Source of the DNA: RGIG4708 sp045633845
GTDB lineage: Bacteria > Bacillota > Clostridia > UMGS1810
Assembly (NCBI GenBank): GCA_045633845.1
Contig: JAZQZC010000001.1
Coordinates: forward strand, 1-14,389
DNA length: 14,389 nt
Direction of reading: 5' to 3'
Below the pieces are notes generated by a model, which did not search any database, was not told the origin of the DNA, and saw only the letters and a program-made list of their open reading frames with translations. The translations under genes and the position numbers were made by a program. Position 1 is the stretch's first letter, and each line of letters opens with the position of its first letter. Below are positions 1 to 6,230 of this stretch, piece by piece.

Positions 1-30
1 CTCGAAAATACGAGCCTTTCAGGTCGAAGA

Positions 31-137
31 ATTTAAATATAATAAAAATTGTTGTAAACAAGGCAAAAGCGCAGCGAATACTTGATGTATTTGCGAGCAT
101 TTTAACACAGTTTACAGGAATTTTTATATATTTAAAT
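31..137. repeat. Imperfect long inverted repeat, MITE- or structured-RNA-like
   Basis: An A/T-rich left arm (31-59, ATTTAAATATAATAAAAATT then GTTGTAAAC) is mirrored by a right arm (110-137, GTTTAC then AATTTTTATATATTTAAAT) with a one-base length difference. The interior 62-104 folds again as an imperfect hairpin: AAAAGCGCAGCGAATAC faces TGTATTTGCGAGCATTTT around a TTGA loop. A small CTCG/CGAG hairpin lies at 1-14. No reading frame of note is present. I infer a non-autonomous repeat element or the structured leader of a transcript running leftward; the sequence alone does not decide between them. Confidence 0.6.
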
Positions 138-165
138 CGGAATTCGGATAATACTCCAATGGCTA

Positions 166-189
166 GGCAGAGCACAAAAGTGCTCCGCC
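166..189. other. Stable hairpin downstream of tatD
   Basis: GGCAGAGCAC and GTGCTCCGCC form a 10-bp stem around an AAAA loop, with one A-C mismatch (a G-U pair on the minus strand). It lies 24 bases beyond the tatD stop codon. Neither strand has a U-rich run after the stem, so it is not a standard intrinsic terminator. It may be a structured part of the leftward transcript starting near position 195. Confidence 0.55.
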
Positions 190-200
190 GATTGAAACTT

Positions 201-229
201 ATTGTATCATAACTATTTAATTTTGTAAA
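201..229 (-). promoter_or_regulatory. Putative sigma-A promoter reading left out of the window
   Basis: On the minus strand TTTACA (224-229) and TACAAT (201-206) are separated by exactly 17 bases, one mismatch each from the vegetative consensus. The tatD stop codon lies in the spacer. Transcription would start near 195 and run through the hairpin at 166-189 and the inverted repeat at 31-137. It could serve a gene beyond the left edge or a small RNA. Confidence 0.45.
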
Positions 230-977
230 CTGCCTTTGCATTGTTTTTTGTAATTTGTGCAAATTCTTCCACAGATATTCCTCGAAGCTGTGCAATTTTT
301 TCGCACACGTGCTTTACATACACAGGGCAGTTACGCTTGCCGCGGTTTGGCTCGGGAGCAAGGTACGGAGAGTCTGTTTCGACAAGAATTCTGTCGTTTG
401 GCACATACTTTGCAACCTCAAGGAGCTTGCCCGCATTTTTAAATGTAACAGGGCCTGCTATTGAAATATAAAATCCCATATCAAGCAGAATTTTTGCACT
501 CTCTTTACTTCCCGAATAGCAGTGAATAATACCCTCGCCTGCGCCAGATGCCCTGAGCACGCTTATTGTGTCCTCCATTGCATCACGGGAGTGAACAACT
601 ATGGGCATATTGCAGCGCTTTGCAACATCTATCTGTGCCTCAAACCAATACTTCTGACATTCCCTGCTTGGGCAATCATCAAAGTGATAATCAAGACCGA
701 TTTCACCAAGAGCAACAACCTTTGGCTCAAGCAGCATTTTTTCTATCTGCTGCAAGCCGTTTTGGTCAAGCTTGTCAACATCGGCAGGGTGTACACCAAC
801 TGCTGCGTAAACACGGCCGTATTTGTTTGCAAGCTCAATTGCCGCCGCAGAGCTGTCTATATCGTAGCCTATTTCGGTGAATGCACAAATTCCGTTTTGC
901 TCCAGCGACATAATAAACTCGTGCCTGTCCTCGTCAAAGCGACGGTCATTTACGTGCGCGTGTGTATCAAAAAACAT
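213..977 (-). CDS. tatD: TatD family Mg-dependent deoxyribonuclease
   Basis: This is a 254-residue metal-dependent hydrolase with a TIM-barrel fold of the TatD/YcfH family, which acts on DNA (3'-5' exonuclease activity is reported for E. coli TatD) and probably works in the cytoplasm. The metal ligands are in place: the T-H-A-H motif (H6, H8), E92 in A-L-G-E-I-G-L-D, H129 in V-V-H-S-R-D, H152 in I-I-H-C-Y-S-G, and D202 in V-E-T-D-S-P-Y-L-A-P. Length is normal for the family. The ATG at 977 follows a GAGGTG ribosome site that begins just after the metG stop, with an 11-base gap between the genes, so translation is probably coupled to metG. A metG-tatD pair is a common Bacillota arrangement. 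The physiological substrate is not determined here. Confidence 0.95.
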   Translation of the reverse strand: MFFDTHAHVNDRRFDEDRHEFIMSLEQNGICAFTEIGYDIDSSAAAIELANKYGRVYAAVGVHPADVDKLDQNGLQQIEKMLLEPKVVALGEIGLDYHFDDCPSRECQKYWFEAQIDVAKRCNMPIVVHSRDAMEDTISVLRASGAGEGIIHCYSGSKESAKILLDMGFYISIAGPVTFKNAGKLLEVAKYVPNDRILVETDSPYLAPEPNRGKRNCPVYVKHVCEKIAQLRGISVEEFAQITKNNAKAVYKIK

Positions 978-988
978 ATTTACGCACC

Positions 989-2914
989 TCAGCTGATTTT
1001 TGCGCCGTCGGGCATATCCTCACTGTCAGGTGTGAGCAGTGACAAGCCCTTGCCGTCTGATGATGCAAGTATCATACCCTCGCTGAGCACTCCGCGAAGC
1101 TTAACAGGCTTGAGGTTGGTAACAACCGTAACCTTTTTGCCAACCATCTGCTCGGGAGTATAATGCTCTGCAATGCCCGATACAATCTGCCTTACCTCGC
1201 TGCCAATTTTTATTTGTGAAACAAGTAGCTTTTTTGCACCCTCAACAGGCTTGCACTCAAGCACCTTGCCCACCTTTAGCTCGATTTTTGCAAAATCGTC
1301 TATTGTGATTTGGGGCATTTTTTCCTCCTCTTCAACCTCTTGCTGCTCAGGCTTAAAGATATCGTTTGCAACCTCTTCAAGTTTTTTTGCTTCATCAAGA
1401 CGTGCAAAAAGCGGAGTTGCTTCACCAACACTGACTGTACCCTCATCGGTAAATTCAAGTGATTCATAATCGCGGGCAGATGCATTTATCTGAGCGAAAA
1501 TTTTTTCGCTTGTTTCGGGCATAAACGGAGCAATTAAAACACCTATAAATCTAATGGCTTCACAAAGGTTGTACAAAACGGTTTTGAGTCTTTCGAGCTT
1601 TGCTTCGTCTTTTGCAAGTGCCCATGGTGTAGTTTCGTCAATATATTTGTTGCTGCGTCTTGCAAGGGCAATAACACTTTCTATTGCATCTGCAGTTTTA
1701 AATTTGTTCATAAGTTCGGTAACACTTTGCTTGCACTGTGCACACTCTGCCTTAAGCTCGCCGTCAACAGCTTCACAAACAAGCGGATTGGTAATTGTAC
1801 CGCCAAAATATTTGTTAATCATTGCAACAGTTCTGTTTACAAGATTGCCGAGAGTGTTTGCAAGGTCTGCGTTGTATCTTGAAATAATTGTTTCAAGAGT
1901 GATTGTGCCGTCCTGAGCAAAAGGCATTTCACGGAGCAGATAATATCTTATTGCATCCACACCAAAATGGCGCACCAAATCGTCTGCATACATTACGTTG
2001 CCTTTTGATTTGCTCATTTTGTCGTTGCCCGAAAGCAGCCACGGATGACCAAATATCTGTTTTGGCAGCGGCTCGCCCAGAGCCATAAGCATAATGGGCC
2101 AGTATATTGTGTGAAAGCGCAAAATATCCTTACCTATAATGTGAACATTTGCAGGCCAGTACTTGTTGTAAAGGTCACCCTTTTGGTCTACATTGTAGCC
2201 AAGAGCGGTAATATAGTTTGAAAGAGCATCTATCCATACATATATAACGTGCTTTTCGTCAAAGGTAACAGGTACGCCCCACTTAAACGACGAACGTGAC
2301 ACGCACAAATCCTGAAGCCCTGGCTTTAAAAAGTTGTTGACCATTTCTTTTTTGCGGGATTCGGGCTGAATAAACTCGGGGTTGTCCTCGATGTACTGCA
2401 TAAGTCTGTCCTGATATTTGCTCATTTTAAAGAAGTAAGCTTCTTCGTTTGTTTTGGAAACAGGGCGTCCGCAATCGGGGCAGCAGCCGTCTGTTATCTG
2501 TGTGTCAGTAAAAAATGATTCACAAGGCACGCAGTACCAGCCTGTATATTCACTTTTGTAAATATCACCCTGGTCGTACAGCTTTTTAAATATCTTTTTA
2601 ACTGCCTCTTCGTGATAATCGTCGGTTGTTCTTATAAATTTGTCGTAGCTTGTGTTCATAAGGTTCCAGATATCTTTAATTTGACCTGCAACATTGTCTA
2701 CATACTGCTTGGGGCTGATGCCGCATTCTTTTGCGATGTCCTCAATCTTTTGACCATGCTCATCGGTACCTGTCAAAAAGAACACATCGTTACCAATCAT
2801 TCTTTTAAATCTTGCTATTGCGTCGGTAAGCACAATTTCATAAGTGTTGCCTATGTGAGGCTTACGGGAGGTGTATGCAATAGCAGTAGTTATATAAAAT
2901 TTTTGTTTTTCCAT
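989..2914 (-). CDS. metG: Methionyl-tRNA synthetase, zinc-containing, with C-terminal tRNA-binding domain
   Basis: The 641-residue class I aminoacyl-tRNA synthetase charges tRNA-Met, including the initiator tRNA, with methionine using ATP. The HIGH signature reads H-I-G-N at 20-23 and the KMSKS loop is exact at 299-303. A knuckle of C128-x-x-C131 and C145-x-x-C148 in the connective region is a probable zinc site. The helical anticodon-binding domain covers about 340-520. An acidic linker (about 522-534) leads to a C-terminal OB-fold tRNA-binding domain (about 535-641) with the typical I-V-S-G-I-A and L-K-P-V-K-L-R-G segments. This long form is typical of Bacillota. The start at 2914 is preceded by GGAAGGA at about 9 bases. 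It is the first gene of an operon with tatD. The leader is short and I see no T-box structure. Confidence 0.98.
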   Translation of the reverse strand: MEKQKFYITTAIAYTSRKPHIGNTYEIVLTDAIARFKRMIGNDVFFLTGTDEHGQKIEDIAKECGISPKQYVDNVAGQIKDIWNLMNTSYDKFIRTTDDYHEEAVKKIFKKLYDQGDIYKSEYTGWYCVPCESFFTDTQITDGCCPDCGRPVSKTNEEAYFFKMSKYQDRLMQYIEDNPEFIQPESRKKEMVNNFLKPGLQDLCVSRSSFKWGVPVTFDEKHVIYVWIDALSNYITALGYNVDQKGDLYNKYWPANVHIIGKDILRFHTIYWPIMLMALGEPLPKQIFGHPWLLSGNDKMSKSKGNVMYADDLVRHFGVDAIRYYLLREMPFAQDGTITLETIISRYNADLANTLGNLVNRTVAMINKYFGGTITNPLVCEAVDGELKAECAQCKQSVTELMNKFKTADAIESVIALARRSNKYIDETTPWALAKDEAKLERLKTVLYNLCEAIRFIGVLIAPFMPETSEKIFAQINASARDYESLEFTDEGTVSVGEATPLFARLDEAKKLEEVANDIFKPEQQEVEEEEKMPQITIDDFAKIELKVGKVLECKPVEGAKKLLVSQIKIGSEVRQIVSGIAEHYTPEQMVGKKVTVVTNLKPVKLRGVLSEGMILASSDGKGLSLLTPDSEDMPDGAKIS

Positions 2915-2951
2915 TTATGTCAATCCTTCCCATCATAGTTATACATAATAT

Positions 2952-2980
2952 ATCATACCATTTTTATCAGAATTTTACAA
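2952..2980 (-). promoter_or_regulatory. metG-tatD promoter
   Basis: On the minus strand TTGTAA (2975-2980) and TATGAT (2952-2957) lie 17 bases apart, upstream of the metG ribosome site. It is back-to-back with the promoter of the rightward gene at 3074; the two -35 boxes are 8 bases apart. Confidence 0.7.
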
Positions 2981-2988
2981 GTATTTTG

Positions 2989-3017
2989 TTGACCTTTTTT
3001 TGATAATATGGTACAAT
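2989..3017 (+). promoter_or_regulatory. Promoter for the cysteine-motif protein gene
   Basis: TTGACC (2989-2994) and TACAAT (3012-3017) are 17 bases apart. The predicted start, near 3024, gives a leader of about 50 bases with an AAGGGG ribosome site at 3061-3066. The leader carries the GTGTGA/TCACAC inverted repeat at 3029-3054. Confidence 0.75.
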
Positions 3018-3073
3018 CGTAAAAAATAGTGTGACAGGATTCGAACTCTCACACAAACAAAAGGGGTATAAAT

Positions 3074-3523
3074 ATGAACCACAGAGAAAAAGCAAGAGAT
3101 TTATTTATAGAGGGGTACAACTGCTCACAAGCAGTTGTTGCTGCATATTGCGATGTTACAGGGTTGGATTTTGAAACAAGCCTTAAAATTTCGTCCTCTT
3201 TTGGTGCAGGTATGGGCAAAATGCGCTCGGTATGTGGAGCCGTAACAGGTATGTTTATTGTGGCAGGGCTCCTTTACGGCAACACAGAGTGTGACACCGC
3301 CTCCAAGGAAAAGCACTACACCCTCATTCAGCAAATGGCACAGCGCTTTAAGGATGAGCATGGCACAATTGTGTGTATGGAGCTGCTCAGAAATTTAAAA
3401 ACCGACACAACACCAAAGCCTGACGAACGCACCGAGGATTACTACAAGGCTCGCCCTTGCGTAAGGTTTGTAGAGAGTGCATGTGATATACTTGATGACA
3501 TAATAAAAGGGATGCAAAAATAG
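3074..3523 (+). CDS. C_GCAxxG_C_C family redox-type protein
   Basis: This 149-residue soluble protein matches the conserved-cysteine family named C_GCAxxG_C_C, common in anaerobes and of unproven biochemical role. Its landmarks are Y-N-C-S-Q-A-V near the N terminus (C17), a glycine-rich G-A-G-M-G followed by C-G-A-V-T-G (C54 to G59), a third conserved cysteine at C101 before M-E-L-L, and a closing C129 and C137 in the last helix. C26 and C73 are further cysteines. I see no signal peptide or membrane segment. The spaced cysteines suggest metal or cluster binding or thiol chemistry, which is inference. It has its own promoter and a terminator at 3595, so it is probably monocistronic and divergent from metG. 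The start is supported by AAGGGG 7 bases upstream. Confidence 0.88.
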   Translation: MNHREKARDLFIEGYNCSQAVVAAYCDVTGLDFETSLKISSSFGAGMGKMRSVCGAVTGMFIVAGLLYGNTECDTASKEKHYTLIQQMAQRFKDEHGTIVCMELLRNLKTDTTPKPDERTEDYYKARPCVRFVESACDILDDIIKGMQK

Positions 3524-3594
3524 CACAGATCGCAAAAAGGCGGGAATTTAATACAAATAATTCGATAAATATAAACAAAATACAACTTATATGT

Positions 3595-3630
3595 AGAAAA
3601 ATCTCAGTTTTTGAGATTTTTCTGCTTTTT
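3595..3630 (+). terminator. Intrinsic terminator of the 3074-3523 gene
   Basis: AGAAAAATCTCA (3595-3606) and TGAGATTTTTCT (3612-3623) form a perfect 12-bp stem with a GTTTT loop, followed by GCTTTTTAAGCC and a T run. It lies 72 bases after the stop codon. Confidence 0.8.
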
Positions 3631-3646
3631 AAGCCTTTTTGCTATA

Positions 3647-3723
3647 AACAAACTTCACCTCTCGCTGTACCATCGTACAGCTTCGGGTATCCCCTTACGG
3701 GTTCAGTTTGTTCATTCTGAACC
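3647..3723. repeat. Structured hairpin element, first of a related pair
   Basis: An outer stem AACAAACT (3647-3654) / AGTTTGTT (3705-3712) encloses a perfect hairpin GCTGTAC-CATC-GTACAGC (3664-3681) and a short CCC/GGG hairpin near 3692-3701. An alternative stem GGTTCAG (3700-3706) / CTGAACC (3717-3723) overlaps the right arm, so two folds compete. The segment aligns at roughly 70% by eye with the reverse complement of about 3784-3841. It is intergenic and has no coding signal. Confidence 0.6.
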
Positions 3724-3751
3724 ATTTTTCCTATCCCTACACAAAAACAAC

Positions 3752-3871
3752 AGTGACATCGGTTAAATTTGGATGAAAAACGGGTAAACTCAATGCATCT
3801 TGCCCGACGGCGTACAGAGGTACGCCGAGGGTTGAGTTTGCGCGTTTTGCGCCAGATTTATCGATGTCACT
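3752..3871. repeat. 120-bp nearly continuous inverted repeat with GTGACA ends
   Basis: Pairing from the ends inward is AGTGACATCG (3752-3761) with CGATGTCACT (3862-3871), then GTTAAATTTGG (3762-3772) with CCAGATTTAT (3852-3861, imperfect), AAAACG (3777-3782) with CGTTTT (3843-3848), AAACTCAA (3786-3793) with TTGAGTTT (3832-3839), and a perfect GGCGTAC-AGAG-GTACGCC hairpin (3809-3826). It has terminal inverted repeats but no transposase and no protein frame of merit. I infer a MITE- or REP-like non-autonomous element. It lies between the terminators of two convergent genes. Confidence 0.65.
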
Positions 3872-3875
3872 CCAT

Positions 3876-3918
3876 AAAATACAGAAGTCCTCACTTATTT
3901 GTGAGGACTCTGTATTTT
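3876..3918. terminator. Bidirectional intrinsic terminator, mainly for rpsT
   Basis: AAAATACAG then AGTCCTCAC (3876-3894, one bulged A at 3885) pairs with GTGAGGACT then CTGTATTTT (3901-3918) around a TTATTT loop. The A/T ends supply a T run on both strands. It begins 5 bases after the rpsT stop on the minus strand and could also stop rightward read-through. Confidence 0.85.
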
Positions 3919-3923
3919 AAAAA

Positions 3924-4187
3924 TTATGCAATTTTGTTAAGTTTGAGTGACAACTGAGATTTCTTTCTTGCTGCTGTGTTTTTGTGGAGAATACCTTTTG
4001 CAACAGCCTGATCAATTTTCTTGAATGCGAGTTTGCAAGCTTCGGTAGCTTTTGCTACGTCTTTTGCAGCAACGCAAGCTTCAAAATTCTTAATACAAGT
4101 TTTGAGGTTTGATTTGATCATCTGATTTCTGAGTGTCTTAGTTTTGATAACCAAAACTCTTTTCTTAGCAGATTTAATATTAGGCAT
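3924..4187 (-). CDS. rpsT: 30S ribosomal protein S20
   Basis: This 87-residue, lysine-rich, helical protein binds 16S rRNA in the body of the small subunit. Diagnostic features are the start M-P-N-I-K-S-A-K-K-R, the N-R-x-x-K/S-L-K-T helix region, and the C-terminal K-G-I-L-H-K-N-T-A-A-R-K-K-S block. Length matches the family. The ATG is preceded by GGAGGTG 5 bases upstream. It has its own strong promoter (4224-4253) and a close terminator, so it is probably transcribed alone, although read-through from rqcH upstream on the same strand is possible because I see no terminator between them. Confidence 0.98.
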   Translation of the reverse strand: MPNIKSAKKRVLVIKTKTLRNQMIKSNLKTCIKNFEACVAAKDVAKATEACKLAFKKIDQAVAKGILHKNTAARKKSQLSLKLNKIA

Positions 4188-4223
4188 AATTTCACCTCCG
4201 TTGTTTATTAGTCAACTTTTAGA

Positions 4224-4253
4224 ATTATAACACAAATCATTTCCAAAAGTCAA
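4224..4253 (-). promoter_or_regulatory. rpsT promoter
   Basis: On the minus strand TTGACT (4248-4253) and a perfect TATAAT (4224-4229) are separated by 18 bases, giving a leader of about 30 bases before the rpsT start. Confidence 0.8.
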
Positions 4254-4269
4254 TAGTAATTTTAAATTT

Positions 4270-6036
4270 TTATTTGTTTTGGAGCTTTGTTACTATTGAT
4301 TCATCGGGATTTGCATATATGGTGTTGTAGTTTACATATATAACCATACCTGGTTTTGCACCTGCAGGCTTTTTTACATTTTTTACCTCTGTGTAGTCAA
4401 CAGGCACATTTGCGCCACTTCTGCCCTTGCTGTAATATGCCGCAAGAGCTGCCGCCTCAAGGTAGGTGTTGTCGGGCACGTTTTGGGCATCGGTTGTTTT
4501 AACAAGCACGTGAGAGCCGTGTATAAGCTTTGTATGGAACCACAAATCGGTGCTTCTGCTGAGCTTTAGGGTAACGTAGTCATTTTGCATATTGTTTTTG
4601 CCCACATAAATGTCATAGCCGTCACTGCTTATAAAATGCATAGGTGTGGGCGCGGGCGCCTTTTTGTTCTTTTTGAGCTTGTCTCTGCTTCGCAAATACC
4701 TTTGGTCAATAAGCTCATCGCGGATTTGATTTATTTCGGTTATTGTTTCTACATTTAATATAGCTGCCTGCACAGATTCAAGATACTCTATTTCCTGCTC
4801 GTTTATTTTTTTCTGCTTTTGTGTTTCAACCTCGGCAGTTTTGTCTTTGTTGTACCGCTTGTAATACCTCTGGGCATTTTGCGACGGAGTCAGGTCTTTT
4901 TGCAGCGGAATATGCATTTTTTCGAGGCTTTGGGAGTAAAAGTTTTCCACCTCTATGCTCTCCATCCCCTGAACAATTCTGTATATATTGGCTGTTATAA
5001 GGTCGCCGTACATTTTGTATTTTTCTCTCTTTGCAACCTTCATAAGAGTTTCGTTCTGAATTTGCAGCTTTTTGCGGCAACGATCGATATTGTTGTTTAC
5101 AAATTTTAAAAGGTCGGCGCTTTTTTGCGTCATTGCCTCCTTTGCAGCCTTTTTGCCGTAAAAGCCGTCAAGAGCCTCGCTCATTGTGTCGTAGCGCTCT
5201 GTTGTTGCAAGCCCATCATAAAGAGTAATGTCCACACCGCAAAAATCCATCATTTTTCCGCTTTGGGCATTTGTAAGCACTGTGGGAGCAAACGCCCCTG
5301 CCCTGATTTTGTCAAACATATACACAAAGCATCTTGCAGTACGCTCAATTACAGCCTCCCCAACATCGCAGCCTCTTGTATCACAACTGCCGGTAGAGCG
5401 AAATACCACCTCCGATGCAACAACGGGGCTTATGCCCGAAAATGCGTTCATTATCATATTTTTAAGTTCAATTTCGCTGCTGTCCATAACAGAGGCAACC
5501 TGTGCTTCATCTGCAAGCAGCGGGTTTTGTTTTCCTTGGCTTGGCGGCAGCTCATACATAAGCCCGGGCAGTACCTGACGCACAGAGCTCACAGTCAGGT
5601 CAACGTGATATATGCTGTCAAGAATTTTGCCGTCGCTGTCTGTTAAAATTATGTTTGAGTGCTTGCCCATTATTTCGGTAACAAGGGTTTTAACCGCTTT
5701 AAAGCCAAGCTCGTCTGTTGACTCTATATTCATTTTTATTACACGCTCAAAGCCCACCTGCTCAAAGCCGAGTATTTTGCCGCCCGAAAGGTGCTTACGC
5801 AGCAGCATACAAAACATAGGCGGAGCCACAGGATTTTCTTTGGATGCATTTGTAATATGCACTCTCGGAAAAGAGGGGTTTGCGCACAAAAGCAGCTTGT
5901 AATTGCTGCCGATTGAGCGGATATGCATTACAATTTCGCTGCGCTCAGGCTGATGGATTTTGTCCACTCTGCCGCCCACAAGCTGTTTATTTAATTCTTT
6001 TACAAGACAATTTATTGTTATTCCGTCAAAAGGCAT
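4270..6036 (-). CDS. rqcH: Ribosome quality control protein RqcH (NFACT family)
   Basis: This 588-residue NFACT protein is the bacterial counterpart of NEMF/Rqc2. RqcH binds stalled 50S-peptidyl-tRNA complexes and recruits tRNA-Ala to add C-terminal alanine tails that mark the stalled peptide for degradation. Older annotations call it fibronectin-binding protein. NFACT-N starts with M-P-F-D-G and spans about 1-180. A helical region and coiled coils cover about 295-340 and 385-455. NFACT-R lies at about 466-575, with D-L-W-F-H-T-K and G-S-H-V-L-V. The tRNA-contacting Asp-Arg pair of B. subtilis (D97-R98) reads E97-R98 here. The start is set by GGAGGT 7 bases upstream. It is divergent from nifJ and lies upstream of rpsT on the same strand. 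Confidence 0.95.
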   Translation of the reverse strand: MPFDGITINCLVKELNKQLVGGRVDKIHQPERSEIVMHIRSIGSNYKLLLCANPSFPRVHITNASKENPVAPPMFCMLLRKHLSGGKILGFEQVGFERVIKMNIESTDELGFKAVKTLVTEIMGKHSNIILTDSDGKILDSIYHVDLTVSSVRQVLPGLMYELPPSQGKQNPLLADEAQVASVMDSSEIELKNMIMNAFSGISPVVASEVVFRSTGSCDTRGCDVGEAVIERTARCFVYMFDKIRAGAFAPTVLTNAQSGKMMDFCGVDITLYDGLATTERYDTMSEALDGFYGKKAAKEAMTQKSADLLKFVNNNIDRCRKKLQIQNETLMKVAKREKYKMYGDLITANIYRIVQGMESIEVENFYSQSLEKMHIPLQKDLTPSQNAQRYYKRYNKDKTAEVETQKQKKINEQEIEYLESVQAAILNVETITEINQIRDELIDQRYLRSRDKLKKNKKAPAPTPMHFISSDGYDIYVGKNNMQNDYVTLKLSRSTDLWFHTKLIHGSHVLVKTTDAQNVPDNTYLEAAALAAYYSKGRSGANVPVDYTEVKNVKKPAGAKPGMVIYVNYNTIYANPDESIVTKLQNK

Positions 6037-6061
6037 TTACGTAACCTCCGTAAATCAGATA

Positions 6062-6077
6062 TTTATCTTAAGATAAA
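6062..6077. promoter_or_regulatory. Perfect 16-bp palindrome in the rqcH leader
   Basis: TTTATCTTAAGATAAA is an uninterrupted perfect palindrome between the predicted rqcH transcription start (near 6087) and its ribosome site (near 6046-6051). The position suits a repressor operator for rqcH. No cognate regulator is identifiable in the window and chance is possible in A/T-rich DNA. Confidence 0.4.
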
Positions 6078-6093
6078 CTTACAAATTAAGTTA

Positions 6094-6102
6094 ATTATAA
6101 CA
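6094..6102 (-). promoter_or_regulatory. rqcH promoter, extended -10
   Basis: On the minus strand TGTTATAAT gives a perfect TATAAT (6094-6099) with an upstream TG, the extended -10 form. The -35 region at the matching distance (TTTATT) is weak, which fits an extended -10 promoter. Confidence 0.6.
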
Positions 6103-6150
6103 CAAAAAAATCCATTAATAAAGGTAATGTTTGAAAAAAAACAAAAAATA

Positions 6151-6179
6151 TTGAAATGTGCAATTTTTTGTGATATAAT
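6151..6179 (+). promoter_or_regulatory. nifJ promoter
   Basis: TTGAAA (6151-6156) and TATAAT (6174-6179) are separated by 17 bases, with TGA just before the -10. The leader is about 45 bases long and ends in a CAGGAGGT ribosome site at 6218-6225. This is a strong vegetative promoter, fitting an abundant central enzyme. Confidence 0.85.
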
Positions 6180-6230
6180 TATGGCGTATGTAAAATCAAA
6201 TACTATTTGAAAAAATACAGGAGGTACAAA

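Noticed and set aside
522..1163. A 213-codon rightward frame opposite tatD and metG
   Set aside because: It is antisense to two well-supported genes, with no promoter or ribosome site; it is a shadow of their codon bias.
2915..2951. T-box or other riboswitch before metG
   Set aside because: The predicted leader is only a few dozen bases long and shows no specifier loop or terminator/antiterminator pair.
3600..3900. CRISPR-like array in the repeat-rich gap
   Set aside because: The repeats are inverted hairpins of differing sequence, not regularly spaced direct repeats, and no cas gene is nearby.
3769..3957. A 62-codon rightward frame in the 3524-3923 gap
   Set aside because: It runs through the long hairpin element and the rpsT terminator into antisense rpsT, and has no ribosome site or family resemblance.
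6207..6230. In-frame TTG upstream start for nifJ
   Set aside because: The eight extra codons cover the AGGAGGT site that is ideally spaced for the ATG at 6231, and active-site residue numbers match the known enzyme only from 6231.
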